This document shows, piece after piece, positions 26,451-35,504 of a DNA stretch of 64,000 bases (its first letter is position 1; each line of letters opens with the position of its first letter). The stretch is from Planctomycetaceae bacterium (GTDB lineage Bacteria > Planctomycetota > Planctomycetia > Pirellulales > Pirellulaceae): assembly GCA_002709045.1 (NCBI GenBank), contig PAPJ01000012.1:372001-436000 (forward strand). The letters run 5' to 3'. A program made the translations under genes and the position numbers. The notes under the pieces were generated by a model. It saw only the letters and a list, made by a program, of their open reading frames with translations. It was not told the origin of the DNA and searched no databases.

Positions 26451-27263
26451 TTATTGTTTTGTAAGAATACAACGCAAACCGACAGCATCATCAGTAAGGT
26501 CAGCTGGGGCAATAAAACGATAGCTACTGGTAAGCTTCTCGGCTTTGTCCTTCCAACTTCCACCACGCAGGACGCGGGTTTTTAACTTATTGTTGATTTG
26601 GGCACTTCCATCTTTGGGAGCAGCTTTGTAGGAATCGCTGCCGGTATCTGTACACCATTCCCATAAGTAACCGTGAATGTCGTAGAGTCCCCAGGCATTT
26701 GGTTTTTTGACTCCGACAGGCGGATCATTTCCAGCGGCATTTCCGGTAAACCAGCCATAGTCGCTCAACAGTTTTACGTCATCGCCAAAGCTGTAAACAG
26801 TCTTTGTTCCTGCGCGGGCAAAGTATTCCCATTCCGCTTCAGAAGGCAGCCGTATTTCCTGATTTTGATCTATCAGTTTGGCTTTCCGCATCATATCAGT
26901 TACGGTTTTGCAAAACTTTTGAGCATCATTAAAGGTAAGCTCTTCGACAGAGTTCCGCGCGCCTTTCCAGCGAGAGGGATTGCTGCCGGTGACCGCTTCC
27001 CAGAGGTTTTGCGGGACTTCGTATTTTGCAACATAGAAGGAATAATTAAAGCTGACTTTATGTTTCGGAGATTCGTTTGCTGCAGCGGAACCCATTTCAA
27101 AAGATTTGGGGAAATCTCCCTTTCCCGGTGTGATAAGGACGAATTCGTCATGAAATGTTTTTAGCAGTTTCTTTTGAGTATCGGTAAGCTCTTCGGCATT
27201 GGTCATTGTTGTAAAAAGCATTAGACAGCAAGCTGTCATTATAAAAAGTTTATTAGCGGACAC
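26451..27263 (-). CDS. SUMF1/FGE-fold exported protein lacking the FGE cysteine pair
   Basis: About 270 residues. I chose GTG 27263 because it sits four bases after the floA stop and gives a normal signal peptide (MSANKLFIMTACCLMLFTTM, cleaved near TNA); the longer frame up to 27365 overlaps floA. The formylglycine-generating-enzyme fold is seen in FEMGSAAANESPKHKVSF, EVPQNLWEAVTGSNPSRWKG, RLPSEAEWEYFARAGT, GLYDIHGYLWEWC and RVLRGGSW. After RGGSW the catalytic cysteines expected in true FGE enzymes are absent (KDKAEKLTSSYRF). It is therefore probably a structural or binding relative and not the enzyme that matures sulfatases. Confidence 0.88.
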   Translation of the reverse strand: MSANKLFIMTACCLMLFTTMTNAEELTDTQKKLLKTFHDEFVLITPGKGDFPKSFEMGSAAANESPKHKVSFNYSFYVAKYEVPQNLWEAVTGSNPSRWKGARNSVEELTFNDAQKFCKTVTDMMRKAKLIDQNQEIRLPSEAEWEYFARAGTKTVYSFGDDVKLLSDYGWFTGNAAGNDPPVGVKKPNAWGLYDIHGYLWEWCTDTGSDSYKAAPKDGSAQINNKLKTRVLRGGSWKDKAEKLTSSYRFIAPADLTDDAVGLRCILTKQ

Positions 27264-27267
27264 GTTT

Positions 27268-28275
27268 CTAACCTTGAGTTTGGATATTTCCTGTGCGGAA
27301 AGCTTCCGCCATTGCCTTAGGTACTTCTGCTTCAGCCTGAATAAGAGTCGCCTGATTACCAACAACTTCAGCCTTTTGTTCCTGTTCTACTGCGATCGCT
27401 TCGGCACGACGTTGTTCAGCACGAGCACGAGCCACACGGGTGTCTGCTTCGGCCTGATCCACCTGCAAACGAGAACCAATGTTTTCACCCACCACCGCCC
27501 CGGCGATATCAATGGAGACGATTTCAAATGCTGTTTGTGAATCAAGTCCCCGTTCAAGCACGGCTTTGGTAATCATCCCCGGATTTTGAAGTACATCCGA
27601 ATGCTTCGTAGCTGAACCAATTGCCGAAATAATACTCTCACCAACACGGGCAATAATCGTTTCTTCGGTTGCTCCGCCAATTAACTGTTCAAGGTTGGTG
27701 CGAACGGTCACCTGAGCGTGTACTTTAAGTTCAACACCGTCCTTGGCGACAGCACTGAGGTATTCTTTACCACTACGTTGTGGATCCGGACAGCTAATAA
27801 CCTTAGGGTCAACACTGGTGCGAACGGCTTCCACCACGTCACGGCCGGCCAGATCGATAGCAGCCGCCTGATCGAACTCGAGCAGGATACCAGCATTTTT
27901 AGATGCAACTAAAGCTTCGATAATATTGCCTACATTTCCACCAGCTAAATAGTGTGCTTCAAGCCTTTTTGTTGTTACAAAGCTTCCGTCGATATCGGTG
28001 TCTTTATTAAGATCCTTTTCGGTTTTTAACTGTGCCTGTACGGCTTTAATCTTGGCCTTCATGATAGCCTTTTGATTAACCTGACGGAGTCCCATCATTA
28101 CGAGCTCAATCAATCCGATCTGAGCACCACAGTTATAGCCCTCCCACCACAATGACCCGTACTTAAGGGTGATAAATACGAGCCCGAGCATCACTACGAC
28201 AAGTAATATAGGACCAATGATGGTGATATCGGTGATGTCGAATTTGACAGCAAGGATTAGATAAATAGTATTCAT
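27268..28275 (-). CDS. floA: Flotillin-like protein FloA
   Basis: The protein has 335 residues, the usual FloA length. One membrane hairpin segment lies near the N-terminus (IIGPILLVVVMLGLVFITLK), followed by the SPFH domain and a C-terminal alanine/glutamate-rich coiled region (DTRVARARAEQRRAEAIAVE) typical of flotillins. FloA organises membrane microdomains at the cytoplasmic face and affects membrane fluidity and the assembly of membrane complexes. The YDxG-like EGYNCGAQIGLIELVMMGLR stretch and the ending MAEAFRTGNIQTQG match FloA/YqfA proteins. It heads an apparent operon with a SUMF1-like and an oxidoreductase gene; why flotillin is coupled to them is unclear. Confidence 0.93.
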   Translation of the reverse strand: MNTIYLILAVKFDITDITIIGPILLVVVMLGLVFITLKYGSLWWEGYNCGAQIGLIELVMMGLRQVNQKAIMKAKIKAVQAQLKTEKDLNKDTDIDGSFVTTKRLEAHYLAGGNVGNIIEALVASKNAGILLEFDQAAAIDLAGRDVVEAVRTSVDPKVISCPDPQRSGKEYLSAVAKDGVELKVHAQVTVRTNLEQLIGGATEETIIARVGESIISAIGSATKHSDVLQNPGMITKAVLERGLDSQTAFEIVSIDIAGAVVGENIGSRLQVDQAEADTRVARARAEQRRAEAIAVEQEQKAEVVGNQATLIQAEAEVPKAMAEAFRTGNIQTQG

Positions 28276-28375
28276 TTAGGTATTCCATAAAAACGATTAT
28301 TCATTGATATGATAATAACCCATTATCCTTAGCGAATCCAAGCAATTTGAGTCAGTCACACAGGTTGCATAAAGA

Positions 28376-29356
28376 TTATTTAAGGAATGCACCGCCAATA
28401 TCGATGGTTTCATCAATAAGTTCGATTTCGACTAGCTGGTCACCAAGTTCTTGCCACCGTTTCACGGTCATGCTCCCAAGTTGTTCAGCGGGCATGCCAT
28501 CGGGTAAACATAGGTTCTCTAGCGTTTTTGCACCAAACGCCAGAATATCCAACCCCATTTCTTCATTGAGTGAGTGGATATGCGCATTTGTTTTAGTTGA
28601 GTCTTTGAGATACTGAAGCCATCCCTTTTTGCTGGCTCGCAACATTCGCTCTACAAGGTCTTTATCAGAGTCTATGGTTTCTTGTGTTGCAATCAACAGG
28701 CTGGAATAAGGGTTGTATCCTAAGTCTGAAACCATCAAGACTTTTGGGTCACTTCCGGCCTGTCTGGCAACGAAAGGTTCGCTGAAGACATAAGCCTGCT
28801 GGCCATAGTTTTTATCATTCAGGAAGACAGCCGGACTTCCGGGATACCCTACCAACGTGATGTTTTCTAGGGTCAGTCGCTTCTGCATGAATAGAGCAAA
28901 GGCACGTCCGGTACTCATGCCCAGTGTCATATCTTTCAGGTCTGCCAGTGTTTCGATACCAGAGCTTTCGTGAACCATAATGCAGCGAGGGCTTGTTTGA
29001 AGTGGAGCAAATAAAGCGACGGCGTTGGAATCTTTGGCACGACTTGTAAGTACTTGATCGGCATTCCCAATGATAAAGTCAGCCTGACCGGAGACAAGTT
29101 TTTGAATGACTGGGCTGTTGGGTCCTCCAGCAATAATTTCTACATCCAGCCCCTCCTCTTCAAATAGTCCATGAATCAGCGCAGCGTAGTATCCTCCATG
29201 CTCAGCTTCCGGAAACCAATTCAACTGCAGTGAAACTTTAGTTAATGATTCAGGAGTGTCTTCCACAAGGTCATCAGGAGTTTTTGTCTTATCTGACGAA
29301 CAACCGCTAATAAATGCCAAAATGAGTAGAAGTAATAGTGAGAGGTGTTTATTCAT
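28376..29356 (-). CDS. ABC transporter substrate-binding lipoprotein, NMT1/THI5-like
   Basis: A 326-residue protein with a lipoprotein signal (LLLILAFISGC, lipobox cysteine about residue 19). The NMT1/THI5-like periplasmic-binding fold shows LQLNWFPEAEHGGYYAALIH, EEGLDVEIIAGGPNSPVIQK, SGQADFIIGNADQVL and ETLADLKDMTLGMSTGRAF. Members bind thiamine-pyrimidine precursors, nitrate, sulfonates or taurine. The WFPEAEHGGYYAA stretch is nearest in my memory to pyrimidine-binding ThiY/THI5 proteins, so that is a tentative preference. It forms a two-gene - strand unit with the CbiX-like gene, divergent from the ATPase and permease genes that should complete the importer. Confidence 0.88.
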   Translation of the reverse strand: MNKHLSLLLLLILAFISGCSSDKTKTPDDLVEDTPESLTKVSLQLNWFPEAEHGGYYAALIHGLFEEEGLDVEIIAGGPNSPVIQKLVSGQADFIIGNADQVLTSRAKDSNAVALFAPLQTSPRCIMVHESSGIETLADLKDMTLGMSTGRAFALFMQKRLTLENITLVGYPGSPAVFLNDKNYGQQAYVFSEPFVARQAGSDPKVLMVSDLGYNPYSSLLIATQETIDSDKDLVERMLRASKKGWLQYLKDSTKTNAHIHSLNEEMGLDILAFGAKTLENLCLPDGMPAEQLGSMTVKRWQELGDQLVEIELIDETIDIGGAFLK

Positions 29357-29366
29357 GGTGATTGTC

Positions 29367-29822
29367 TTATGAAGGTAAAGCGTCCATTATGCGTGTTGCT
29401 ATTATATCCACCATAGACCGATGGATTCCCAGAGGCGGAGTAACAAGACAGCTTGTTTCCGGATGTTTTTGGGCGGCTAAGCGAACTAATTCCGGGATGT
29501 CCTGATGCCAGTGACGGCCAGGAGCCAGAAAATATGGATGGACAACAATGTATTTAGCACCTCGTGTTACACAGGACTGATAGGCTGCATCAATATCGGG
29601 CGCTGCTAACTCCATGTGAGCCGGTTCAACGATTTCCATATCGGTGTGTCGTTGCAATAACCGCGCCATTTCGTTGACATAAATATTGCCCTCGGATCGT
29701 TTAGACCCATGGTCTACGATGATGACGCCTAGTAAATTCCGATCATAGGATTCCGGTATCGAACCCTGAACCGGGATTTGATTAGGAAGATTAGGAATTT
29801 CAGTCATACAGGGTTTATCCAT
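29367..29822 (-). CDS. Small CbiX/SirB-type chelatase-like protein
   Basis: A 151-residue single-domain member of the CbiX family. The N-terminal VIIVDHGSKRSEGN carries the metal-binding and catalytic histidine, and the second histidine is in YIVVHPYFLAPGRHWHQDIP. Single-domain enzymes of this kind insert cobalt or iron into sirohydrochlorin for cobalamin or siroheme. Ten bases separate it from the substrate-binding gene downstream, so the two are likely co-transcribed. That link could point to a nitrate/nitrite route (siroheme) or to metal uptake; neither is shown by the sequence. The length is shorter than two-domain CbiX proteins and normal for the small class. Confidence 0.82.
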   Translation of the reverse strand: MDKPCMTEIPNLPNQIPVQGSIPESYDRNLLGVIIVDHGSKRSEGNIYVNEMARLLQRHTDMEIVEPAHMELAAPDIDAAYQSCVTRGAKYIVVHPYFLAPGRHWHQDIPELVRLAAQKHPETSCLVTPPLGIHRSMVDIIATRIMDALPS

Positions 29823-29932
29823 GAATTGGTTTGCGTAGGTGATTGGTTGTCAATGATTGTTCGACGTTGTCTATTATAGAAGCAGGTGGATATGAAATCA
29901 GTTCCAGTCACACTTTTCAGATTGTCGAATTC

Positions 29933-30673
29933 GTGAAAAACATCATCGATCTTTCATCATTGACCGTCACTTTAGGTGGAAGTGAAATCCTGAGCGACCT
30001 TTCTTTAAAGATACCACATGCTCAATGGTGTTCTATCATCGGGCCGTCGGGATGCGGTAAGTCGACATTGTTACGAGCGATAGCGGGGTTGATTCCCGGT
30101 AAATCTAGTAAATATGTTACCGACTTTCAGACGCCGGCATTCGTCTTTCAGGATCCAACGTTGATGCCCTGGCGGACGGTCAGAGATAACGTGAGTTTAC
30201 CGCTAGAGCTTAGCGGGCAACGTATAAAAAATGGTCAGTATGTTGATTCGCCGGCTATTCACCAAACGATTGAAAAAGTCGGCTTAGATAGTGAAGACCT
30301 GATAAAGTTTCCCCGTCAACTATCCGGTGGTATGCGGATGCGAGTGTCAATGGCCCGGGCTTTAGTGATGCAGCCTGACATCCTCTTTATGGACGAACCC
30401 TTTGCGGCTCTTGATGAGCTGCTGCGGCAACAACTTAACCAGCTTATTTATGAAATTTGCCAAACACAAAAACTGACCACACTGTTTGTGACCCATAACG
30501 TTTCAGAAGCGGTATATCTCAGTGACAGGATTCTGATTATGAATCGCGAAGGAGTGATTGTAAACGACGTTGGCGTCTCGTTGCCTCAGCAGAGAACACT
30601 GGATTTACGAGGCTCGTCGGAGTATATCGCTCAGGTTAATGAATTCACAAAACGACTGCAGGAGGCGATGTAA
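29933..30673 (+). CDS. ABC transporter ATP-binding protein, NitT/TauT type
   Basis: About 246 residues from GTG 29933. A longer frame from a TTG at 29843 adds 30 residues unlike the family, so the inner start is preferred, although neither has a clear ribosome site. All nucleotide-binding motifs are intact: GPSGCGKSTLL (Walker A), FVFQDPTLMPW (Q-loop), LSGGMRMRVSMARAL (signature), ILFMDEPFAALDEL (Walker B) and FVTHN (H-loop). The sequence order and the PW after the Q-loop match nitrate/sulfonate/taurine-type importers. It overlaps the permease start by one base and pairs with the divergent binding protein at 28376-29356. Confidence 0.88.
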   Translation: MKNIIDLSSLTVTLGGSEILSDLSLKIPHAQWCSIIGPSGCGKSTLLRAIAGLIPGKSSKYVTDFQTPAFVFQDPTLMPWRTVRDNVSLPLELSGQRIKNGQYVDSPAIHQTIEKVGLDSEDLIKFPRQLSGGMRMRVSMARALVMQPDILFMDEPFAALDELLRQQLNQLIYEICQTQKLTTLFVTHNVSEAVYLSDRILIMNREGVIVNDVGVSLPQQRTLDLRGSSEYIAQVNEFTKRLQEAM

Positions 30674-31455
30674 TGATGCGAGATAATCTTCGAAAAATTC
30701 TGCTTCCGCTGCTGTTTTTGATCGTTGTATTGTTCCTGTGGCAGATGGCTGACTATGTATTCGAGATTAAACGTATTATTCTGCCGAGCCCTTTGGAAAT
30801 CGCCGAGGAAAGTTGGAAAAAGATTGACGATTTATTGAAAGCAACGGCTGTTACCGGACTGGCTGCGTTGAGTGGGTTTGCAATTTCGATTTGTCTGGGT
30901 GTCGCTCTCGCATTACTATTCTCCGCTTCAAAACTGGCAAAGCTCAGTATTTATCCGTACATGATCCTGTTACAAACTGTGCCAATTGTTGCCATTGCTC
31001 CTTTGGTGATCATTTGGTTTGGCGGCGGATTGAGTAGTGTTGTTGTGATCGTAACAGTGATTAGTGTTTTCCCCGTGGTGACCAATGTTACCACGGGTCT
31101 GACTACGGTTGACCCCGGATTAATGGAATTAATGAAGCTCTATAAGGCTAGTCGAGCGGAGTTTTTATTTAAGTTGAAGTTGCCCAACGCTGTTCCATAT
31201 CTTTTGACGGGTGCAAGAATTTCCTCGGGATTAACGATTGTTGGAGCCGTTGTTGGTGAATACATGGCCGGACATGATATTAATAATCGTGGTTTGGGAT
31301 ACTTTATTTTTATGAGTAGTCAGAATTTTCAGGTAGAAGTCCTTTATGCAAGCATCCTGCTTTCGACTTTACTCGGAATTTTTATGGTCGGCCTGACAGC
31401 ACTAATCGGCAGGACGCTTCTCTCTCGTTGGGCTTATACGCTCCATCAAGGCTAA
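30673..31455 (+). CDS. ABC transporter permease, NitT/TauT type
   Basis: A 260-residue inner-membrane protein with about six helices. The first is LPLLFLIVVLFLWQMA, followed by the periplasmic PSPLEIAEESW stretch typical of this class. The EAA-type cytoplasmic loop that touches the ATPase is near FLFKLKLPNAVPYLLTGARI. The ATG overlaps the ATPase stop (TAATG), with a second in-frame ATG three bases on. Together with the ATPase and the divergent binding lipoprotein it makes a complete importer. Substrate as for the binding protein: undetermined among pyrimidine, nitrate or sulfonate classes. Confidence 0.92.
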   Translation: MMRDNLRKILLPLLFLIVVLFLWQMADYVFEIKRIILPSPLEIAEESWKKIDDLLKATAVTGLAALSGFAISICLGVALALLFSASKLAKLSIYPYMILLQTVPIVAIAPLVIIWFGGGLSSVVVIVTVISVFPVVTNVTTGLTTVDPGLMELMKLYKASRAEFLFKLKLPNAVPYLLTGARISSGLTIVGAVVGEYMAGHDINNRGLGYFIFMSSQNFQVEVLYASILLSTLLGIFMVGLTALIGRTLLSRWAYTLHQG

Positions 31456-31529
31456 TCAGCCTGTTATTGAAGCAAGTAGGATTGTTATACTTTGCACGAT
31501 TACAAGTCGTCTATGCGGGGAGGTTTGCC

Positions 31530-32915
31530 ATGCTGTTTTTTAAGCGATTGATTTTTAGTATTAGTTTACTTGGATTGTTTGCCTTTCCCTGTTTAGTGCG
31601 AGCAGAAGATGAGTCCGATATCAATTTAGGATTGAGTACATCGATTGAACTACATGAAGCCTGGGCTGAAGAGTTTAAGGCTGTTTTTCCGGAGTCCTTA
31701 TACACGACTCGATTTCTTTTAGCCGACTATCAGTGGATCGGCTGCTTCGTCCTGATTTTTCTTGGATTTGTGGCAGACTTAAGTGTTAGAAAGCTGATGA
31801 CCACGATCGTTCGCTGGCTTCGTCGTGATTATAAACAGGATGATACGCCGGACGATCATAAGCGAGAGCGGAAGGTTTGGAAGCCGGTTGGTTTATTGGT
31901 TCAGGCTTTTGTTTGGTACTGGGGCGCGTTTTGTATTGGATTGCCTTTCAGTTTGCTACTGATTGTTACCGTCGCTTTGAAATTCTTTACAGTGGTTGCC
32001 TCTGTGTGGACAGCGTTCCGATTGATTGACTGGATTTCAAATGTCATCGCCCGCAAAGCCTCCGGTACGGAAACGAAGTTTGATGATCTCCTGATTCCGC
32101 TCGTTCGTAAGGCACTGAAGGCTTTTGCTATATGTATCGGACTGGTTATGTTTGCCGACGTTTTCCAGCTTGATGTCACCGCTCTGATCGGTGGTCTTGG
32201 AATTGGTGGTGCAGCTCTTGCTTTCGCATCCCAGGATACGCTTAGTAACCTGTTCGGTTCTTTGACGGTTCTTGCTGATCGGCCGTTTGAAATCGGAGAC
32301 TGGATCGTCTCGGACGGAGTAGAGGGTACTGTGGAAAACGTCGGCATGCGAAGTACGCGTGTTCGGACATTTTATAACTCCGTTATTGTGTTGCCCAACA
32401 GTCGCCTTACCACCGCTGTTGTTGACAATATGGGGAAACGTGAGTTCCGTAGGTTTACCACCAAACTTGGCGTGCAGTATGACACGACACCGGAGCAGCT
32501 CGATGCATTTTGTGAAGCCATTCGTGAGATCGTTCGTAGACATCCTTATACGCGCAAAGATTATTTTCAGGTTTATGTAAATGATCTTGGAGCGAGCAGT
32601 ATCGATATTTTGCTTTATATGTTTTTTGAATGTAATGATTGGCCCACCGAGTTGCGTGAGCGTCATCGTTTGCTAACCGATATTATGCGTGTTGCTCAGC
32701 GGCTGGGTGTGCAATTTGCCTTTCCAACACAAACGCTGCATTTGTTTCAGGAAGAGAACAATACTGATTATGCGACATTGCGATTTGACAGCCCTCACGA
32801 CCATGGTCTGAGTGCGGCGTCTGCGGTAACAGGACATCTTACGAAAGAAGAGTTTCCACCGGTTATAGCTATAACCGGTGGAAAGCGTTTGGGCGCTGCC
32901 GAAGCAGATGGGTAG
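31530..32915 (+). CDS. MscS-family mechanosensitive ion channel
   Basis: About 461 residues. ATG 31530 has a GGGGAGG ribosome site seven bases upstream and begins a signal-like first segment (MLFFKRLIFSISLLGLFAFP); the open frame extends upstream into the permease gene but is not likely used. Several membrane helices precede the pore helix GLGIGGAALAFASQDTLSNL. The beta domain follows (RPFEIGDWIVSDGVEGTVEN, GMRSTRVRTFYNSVIVLPNS). It is expected to open under membrane tension to release solutes in osmotic downshock. The last 60 bases contain a perfect 32-base palindrome (separate entry). It converges with metG, their stops only three bases apart. Confidence 0.92.
   Translation: MLFFKRLIFSISLLGLFAFPCLVRAEDESDINLGLSTSIELHEAWAEEFKAVFPESLYTTRFLLADYQWIGCFVLIFLGFVADLSVRKLMTTIVRWLRRDYKQDDTPDDHKRERKVWKPVGLLVQAFVWYWGAFCIGLPFSLLLIVTVALKFFTVVASVWTAFRLIDWISNVIARKASGTETKFDDLLIPLVRKALKAFAICIGLVMFADVFQLDVTALIGGLGIGGAALAFASQDTLSNLFGSLTVLADRPFEIGDWIVSDGVEGTVENVGMRSTRVRTFYNSVIVLPNSRLTTAVVDNMGKREFRRFTTKLGVQYDTTPEQLDAFCEAIREIVRRHPYTRKDYFQVYVNDLGASSIDILLYMFFECNDWPTELRERHRLLTDIMRVAQRLGVQFAFPTQTLHLFQEENNTDYATLRFDSPHDHGLSAASAVTGHLTKEEFPPVIAITGGKRLGAAEADG
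32853..32884. repeat. Perfect 32-base palindrome inside the 3' end of the MscS gene, possible terminator for metG
   Basis: Bases 32853-32884 equal their own reverse complement throughout, with arms TTTCCACCGGTTATAG and CTATAACCGGTGGAAA. It is translated as FPPVIAITGGK in the channel. As RNA it would form a very stable hairpin, though neither strand shows a good T-tract after it. It lies about 35 bases beyond the metG stop, where a terminator for the - strand operon would be expected. Confidence 0.9.
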
Positions 32916-32918
32916 AAA

Positions 32919-34967
32919 TCAGTGAACCCTTTGTCCTGGTTGTGCACCTTCATCAATAGCCAGCATAAAGACTTCTTCACCACCAGGTCCGGCAGCAGTG
33001 ATCATTCCTTCACTGATACCAAAACGCATTTTGCGGGGAGCCAGATTGGCTACCATAACGACTAGACGGCCATCGAGGTCTTCGGGGTTGTAAGCTTTTT
33101 TTATACCAGCAAAAACCTGACGGGTTTCATCACCACCCAAACTCAAAGTTAACTTCAATAGTTTGTTGGCTTCTTCTACATGTTCGGCTTTAACCACACG
33201 GGCAACCCGCAGGTCAACCTTTGCGAATTCTTCAAACGTGATTTCATCAGCCAGCGGTTCGTCGATTAAAGGTTGAGCGCTGTCGGTGGATTGAGTTGTA
33301 TTTTCTTCAGCTTCTACCGTTTCGTTTTCGTCTTTTGATTCTTCGATCATGTTATTTACGTCTTTCTCTTCAATGCGTTTCATCATGTGTTCGAATTGTT
33401 TAACAGGCGTGCCGGTTAACGGACTGGCGGCCTGCTCCCATTTGACAATGGGGTCTCCCAACAGAGAGTTTGTTTTTTCGGCAATTTCCGGTAGAACCGG
33501 CTGTAAGTAAATTGCGATCTGACGGAATAGATTGAGTGCCACGGTACAAACATCCTGCAACTCCTGTTGTCGTTCAGGGTCTTTACGAAGGTTCCAGGGC
33601 TGGTGACTTTCAACATAGGGATTGGCCTGGTCAGCTAATTCTATGATCAACCGTATTGCTCGATTGAAGTCACAGGCTTCATAGGCCGCAGCAATCGCAT
33701 CCCCAGCTTCTGCAGCTTTTTGGAACAGTCCTCCGTCCTCCGGGTATTCGGGTGAAAGCCCGGTTTGTTGAACGAATTTTGCAGTACGACTTGCTAAGTT
33801 GACAACCTTGCCAACCAGATCGGTATTCACTTTGGTGGTAAATTCCTTCAGGTTTAGATCCAGATCTTCAACCCGGTTGTTCAGCTTTGAGGCGTAGTAA
33901 TACCGGAGTGCAGCGGGGTTAAGGTGTTTTAGAAATGTCTCAGCTTTCACGAATGTACCGTCACGTTTGGACATCTTTCTTCCGTCGACGGTTAGAAAGC
34001 CATGAATATGAATTTTCTTTGGAAGTGTGAATTCAGCGACTTTCAGCATCGCCGGCCAGAACAACGTATGGAAGTATGTGATATCCTTACCGATAAAGTG
34101 ATAAATTTCGGTCGAAGGATCTTTCCACCAAGATTCGAAATCCTCACCGGTACGGTCACAGTATTGTTTTGTGGAAGCCATATATCCGATAGGAGCATCA
34201 AACCAAACGAACCAGAAATGTCCCGGAGCATCCGGGATTTCAAATCCGAAATATGGTTCTGGTCTTGATACATCCCAGTCTCGTAGAGGCTCATTCAGGA
34301 AGTGACCTTTCAGGTAATTGGCTATTTCGCTCTGGAGGTGTTCACCTGATTGCGTCCATTGGTCAAGAAAGTCGTGTAACTTTTCGATCTGAATAAATAA
34401 GTGATCCGCAGTTTTTACCGACGGAGTTGTATCTGAAAGTGTACTAACAGGATTGATAATTTCACGGGCACTGTAGGTGGCACCACATTGATCGCAACTA
34501 TCACCATATTGGTCGTCAGCCGCACATTTTGGACAGGTTCCGCGAACAAAACGGTCGGCTAAAAAGATTCCTTTTTCATCATCAAAGAGCTGGGTTACCG
34601 CTTCTTTTCTGACTAGCCCGGCATTACGAAAAGATTGCCAGAACAGTTTACAGAGTTCATAGTTCTCAGGACTGTTTGTGCTGCCGTAATTGTCAAACTC
34701 TATCCCAAAGCCGGCAAAATCACGCTGGTGCTCTTCGGAGACTGCTGCGATCCACTCTTCTTCTGAACATCCTTTGCGCTGAGCGCTCATCATAATCGCT
34801 GTGCCGTGTGTGTCATCCGCACAAAGATAGATACACTTGTTGCCCCGTAGCTTCTGGAATTTTACCCAGATGTCGGTCTGGATGTATTCCACCAGATGCC
34901 CGATATGAATCGGACCGTTGGCATATGGCAACGCGGAGGTTACGAGAATTTTACGAGGGTTTGCCAT
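32919..34967 (-). CDS. metG: Methionyl-tRNA synthetase
   Basis: About 682 residues from ATG 34967 (a TTG four codons upstream is less likely). It charges tRNA-Met in the cytoplasm. The class I signatures are intact: HIGH in [15 protein letters not shown] and KMSKRDG. A four-cysteine zinc knuckle is present (CPKC then CDQC). An acidic glutamate-rich linker, about residues 540-575, joins a C-terminal tRNA-binding OB domain ([14 protein letters not shown] to [19 protein letters not shown]) that supports dimerisation and tRNA binding. It is the third gene of an apparent hisI-ridA-metG set on the - strand. Confidence 0.96.
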   Translation of the reverse strand: MANPRKILVTSALPYANGPIHIGHLVEYIQTDIWVKFQKLRGNKCIYLCADDTHGTAIMMSAQRKGCSEEEWIAAVSEEHQRDFAGFGIEFDNYGSTNSPENYELCKLFWQSFRNAGLVRKEAVTQLFDDEKGIFLADRFVRGTCPKCAADDQYGDSCDQCGATYSAREIINPVSTLSDTTPSVKTADHLFIQIEKLHDFLDQWTQSGEHLQSEIANYLKGHFLNEPLRDWDVSRPEPYFGFEIPDAPGHFWFVWFDAPIGYMASTKQYCDRTGEDFESWWKDPSTEIYHFIGKDITYFHTLFWPAMLKVAEFTLPKKIHIHGFLTVDGRKMSKRDGTFVKAETFLKHLNPAALRYYYASKLNNRVEDLDLNLKEFTTKVNTDLVGKVVNLASRTAKFVQQTGLSPEYPEDGGLFQKAAEAGDAIAAAYEACDFNRAIRLIIELADQANPYVESHQPWNLRKDPERQQELQDVCTVALNLFRQIAIYLQPVLPEIAEKTNSLLGDPIVKWEQAASPLTGTPVKQFEHMMKRIEEKDVNNMIEESKDENETVEAEENTTQSTDSAQPLIDEPLADEITFEEFAKVDLRVARVVKAEHVEEANKLLKLTLSLGGDETRQVFAGIKKAYNPEDLDGRLVVMVANLAPRKMRFGISEGMITAAGPGGEEVFMLAIDEGAQPGQRVH

Positions 34968-35009
34968 TAGTGTTCTCAAAGATGTTTATGATGTGTGCAG
35001 CTAAACGAC

Positions 35010-35477
35010 TTATTCGTCATTCAATTCGAAAATAACCTCGATTTCGGTGGTGATATTCCCCGGTAAGGCTCCCATGCCAACAGCACTCCGAGCTCCAACA
35101 CCATTGTCAGGACCAAATACTTCAGCCATCAGATCGCTGTAACCGTTGATGACTTTAGGTTGTTCACCAAAATCGGGGCTACAGTTCACCATGCCAAGAG
35201 TTTTGACAACTTTGTTCACCCGATCGAGGCTGCCTAAATTTGCCCTTAGTGTTGCCAGAATAGCTAGCCCGGTTTGACGGGCTGACTGATAGCCGTATTC
35301 CAGATCCACGTCAGCACCCACTCGGCCGGTGAACATGCTACCATCCGAACGTATTGGTCCATGTCCGGATACGTAACACATATTACCGCTGATAACGACT
35401 GGCTTGTAGACACCACCTGGTTTGGGAGCAGGAGGTAGTTCCAGACCTAGTTCTGCGATTTTGGCATCGGCACTCAT
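35010..35477 (-). CDS. RidA/YjgF/UK114 family protein
   Basis: A 155-residue member of the trimeric RidA superfamily, slightly longer at the N-terminus than classical RidA. Landmarks are KPVVISGNMCYVSGHGPIRS, LAILATLRANLGSLDRVNKV and GARSAVGMGALPGNITTEIE, in which the arginine is at the position that binds the carboxylate of imine substrates. Classical RidA hydrolyses reactive enamines and imines formed by PLP enzymes. This subgroup (YjgF/chorismate-mutase-like) may have another substrate. An AAGGA ribosome site precedes the ATG. It lies between hisI and metG with gaps of 27 and 42 bases. Confidence 0.88.
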   Translation of the reverse strand: MSADAKIAELGLELPPAPKPGGVYKPVVISGNMCYVSGHGPIRSDGSMFTGRVGADVDLEYGYQSARQTGLAILATLRANLGSLDRVNKVVKTLGMVNCSPDFGEQPKVINGYSDLMAEVFGPDNGVGARSAVGMGALPGNITTEIEVIFELNDE

Positions 35478-35504
35478 TGTTGTATTTTCCTTCTTTGGAT
35501 TAAA

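Noticed and set aside
26451..27263. Calling the SUMF1-like genes formylglycine-generating enzymes
   Set aside because: The active-site cysteine pair expected after RGGSW is absent in this protein and in the one at 50721-51788, so I call only the fold.
32037..32666. A 209-residue - strand frame opposite the MscS gene
   Set aside because: The + strand carries the conserved channel sequence. The antisense frame has low complexity and no start signals.
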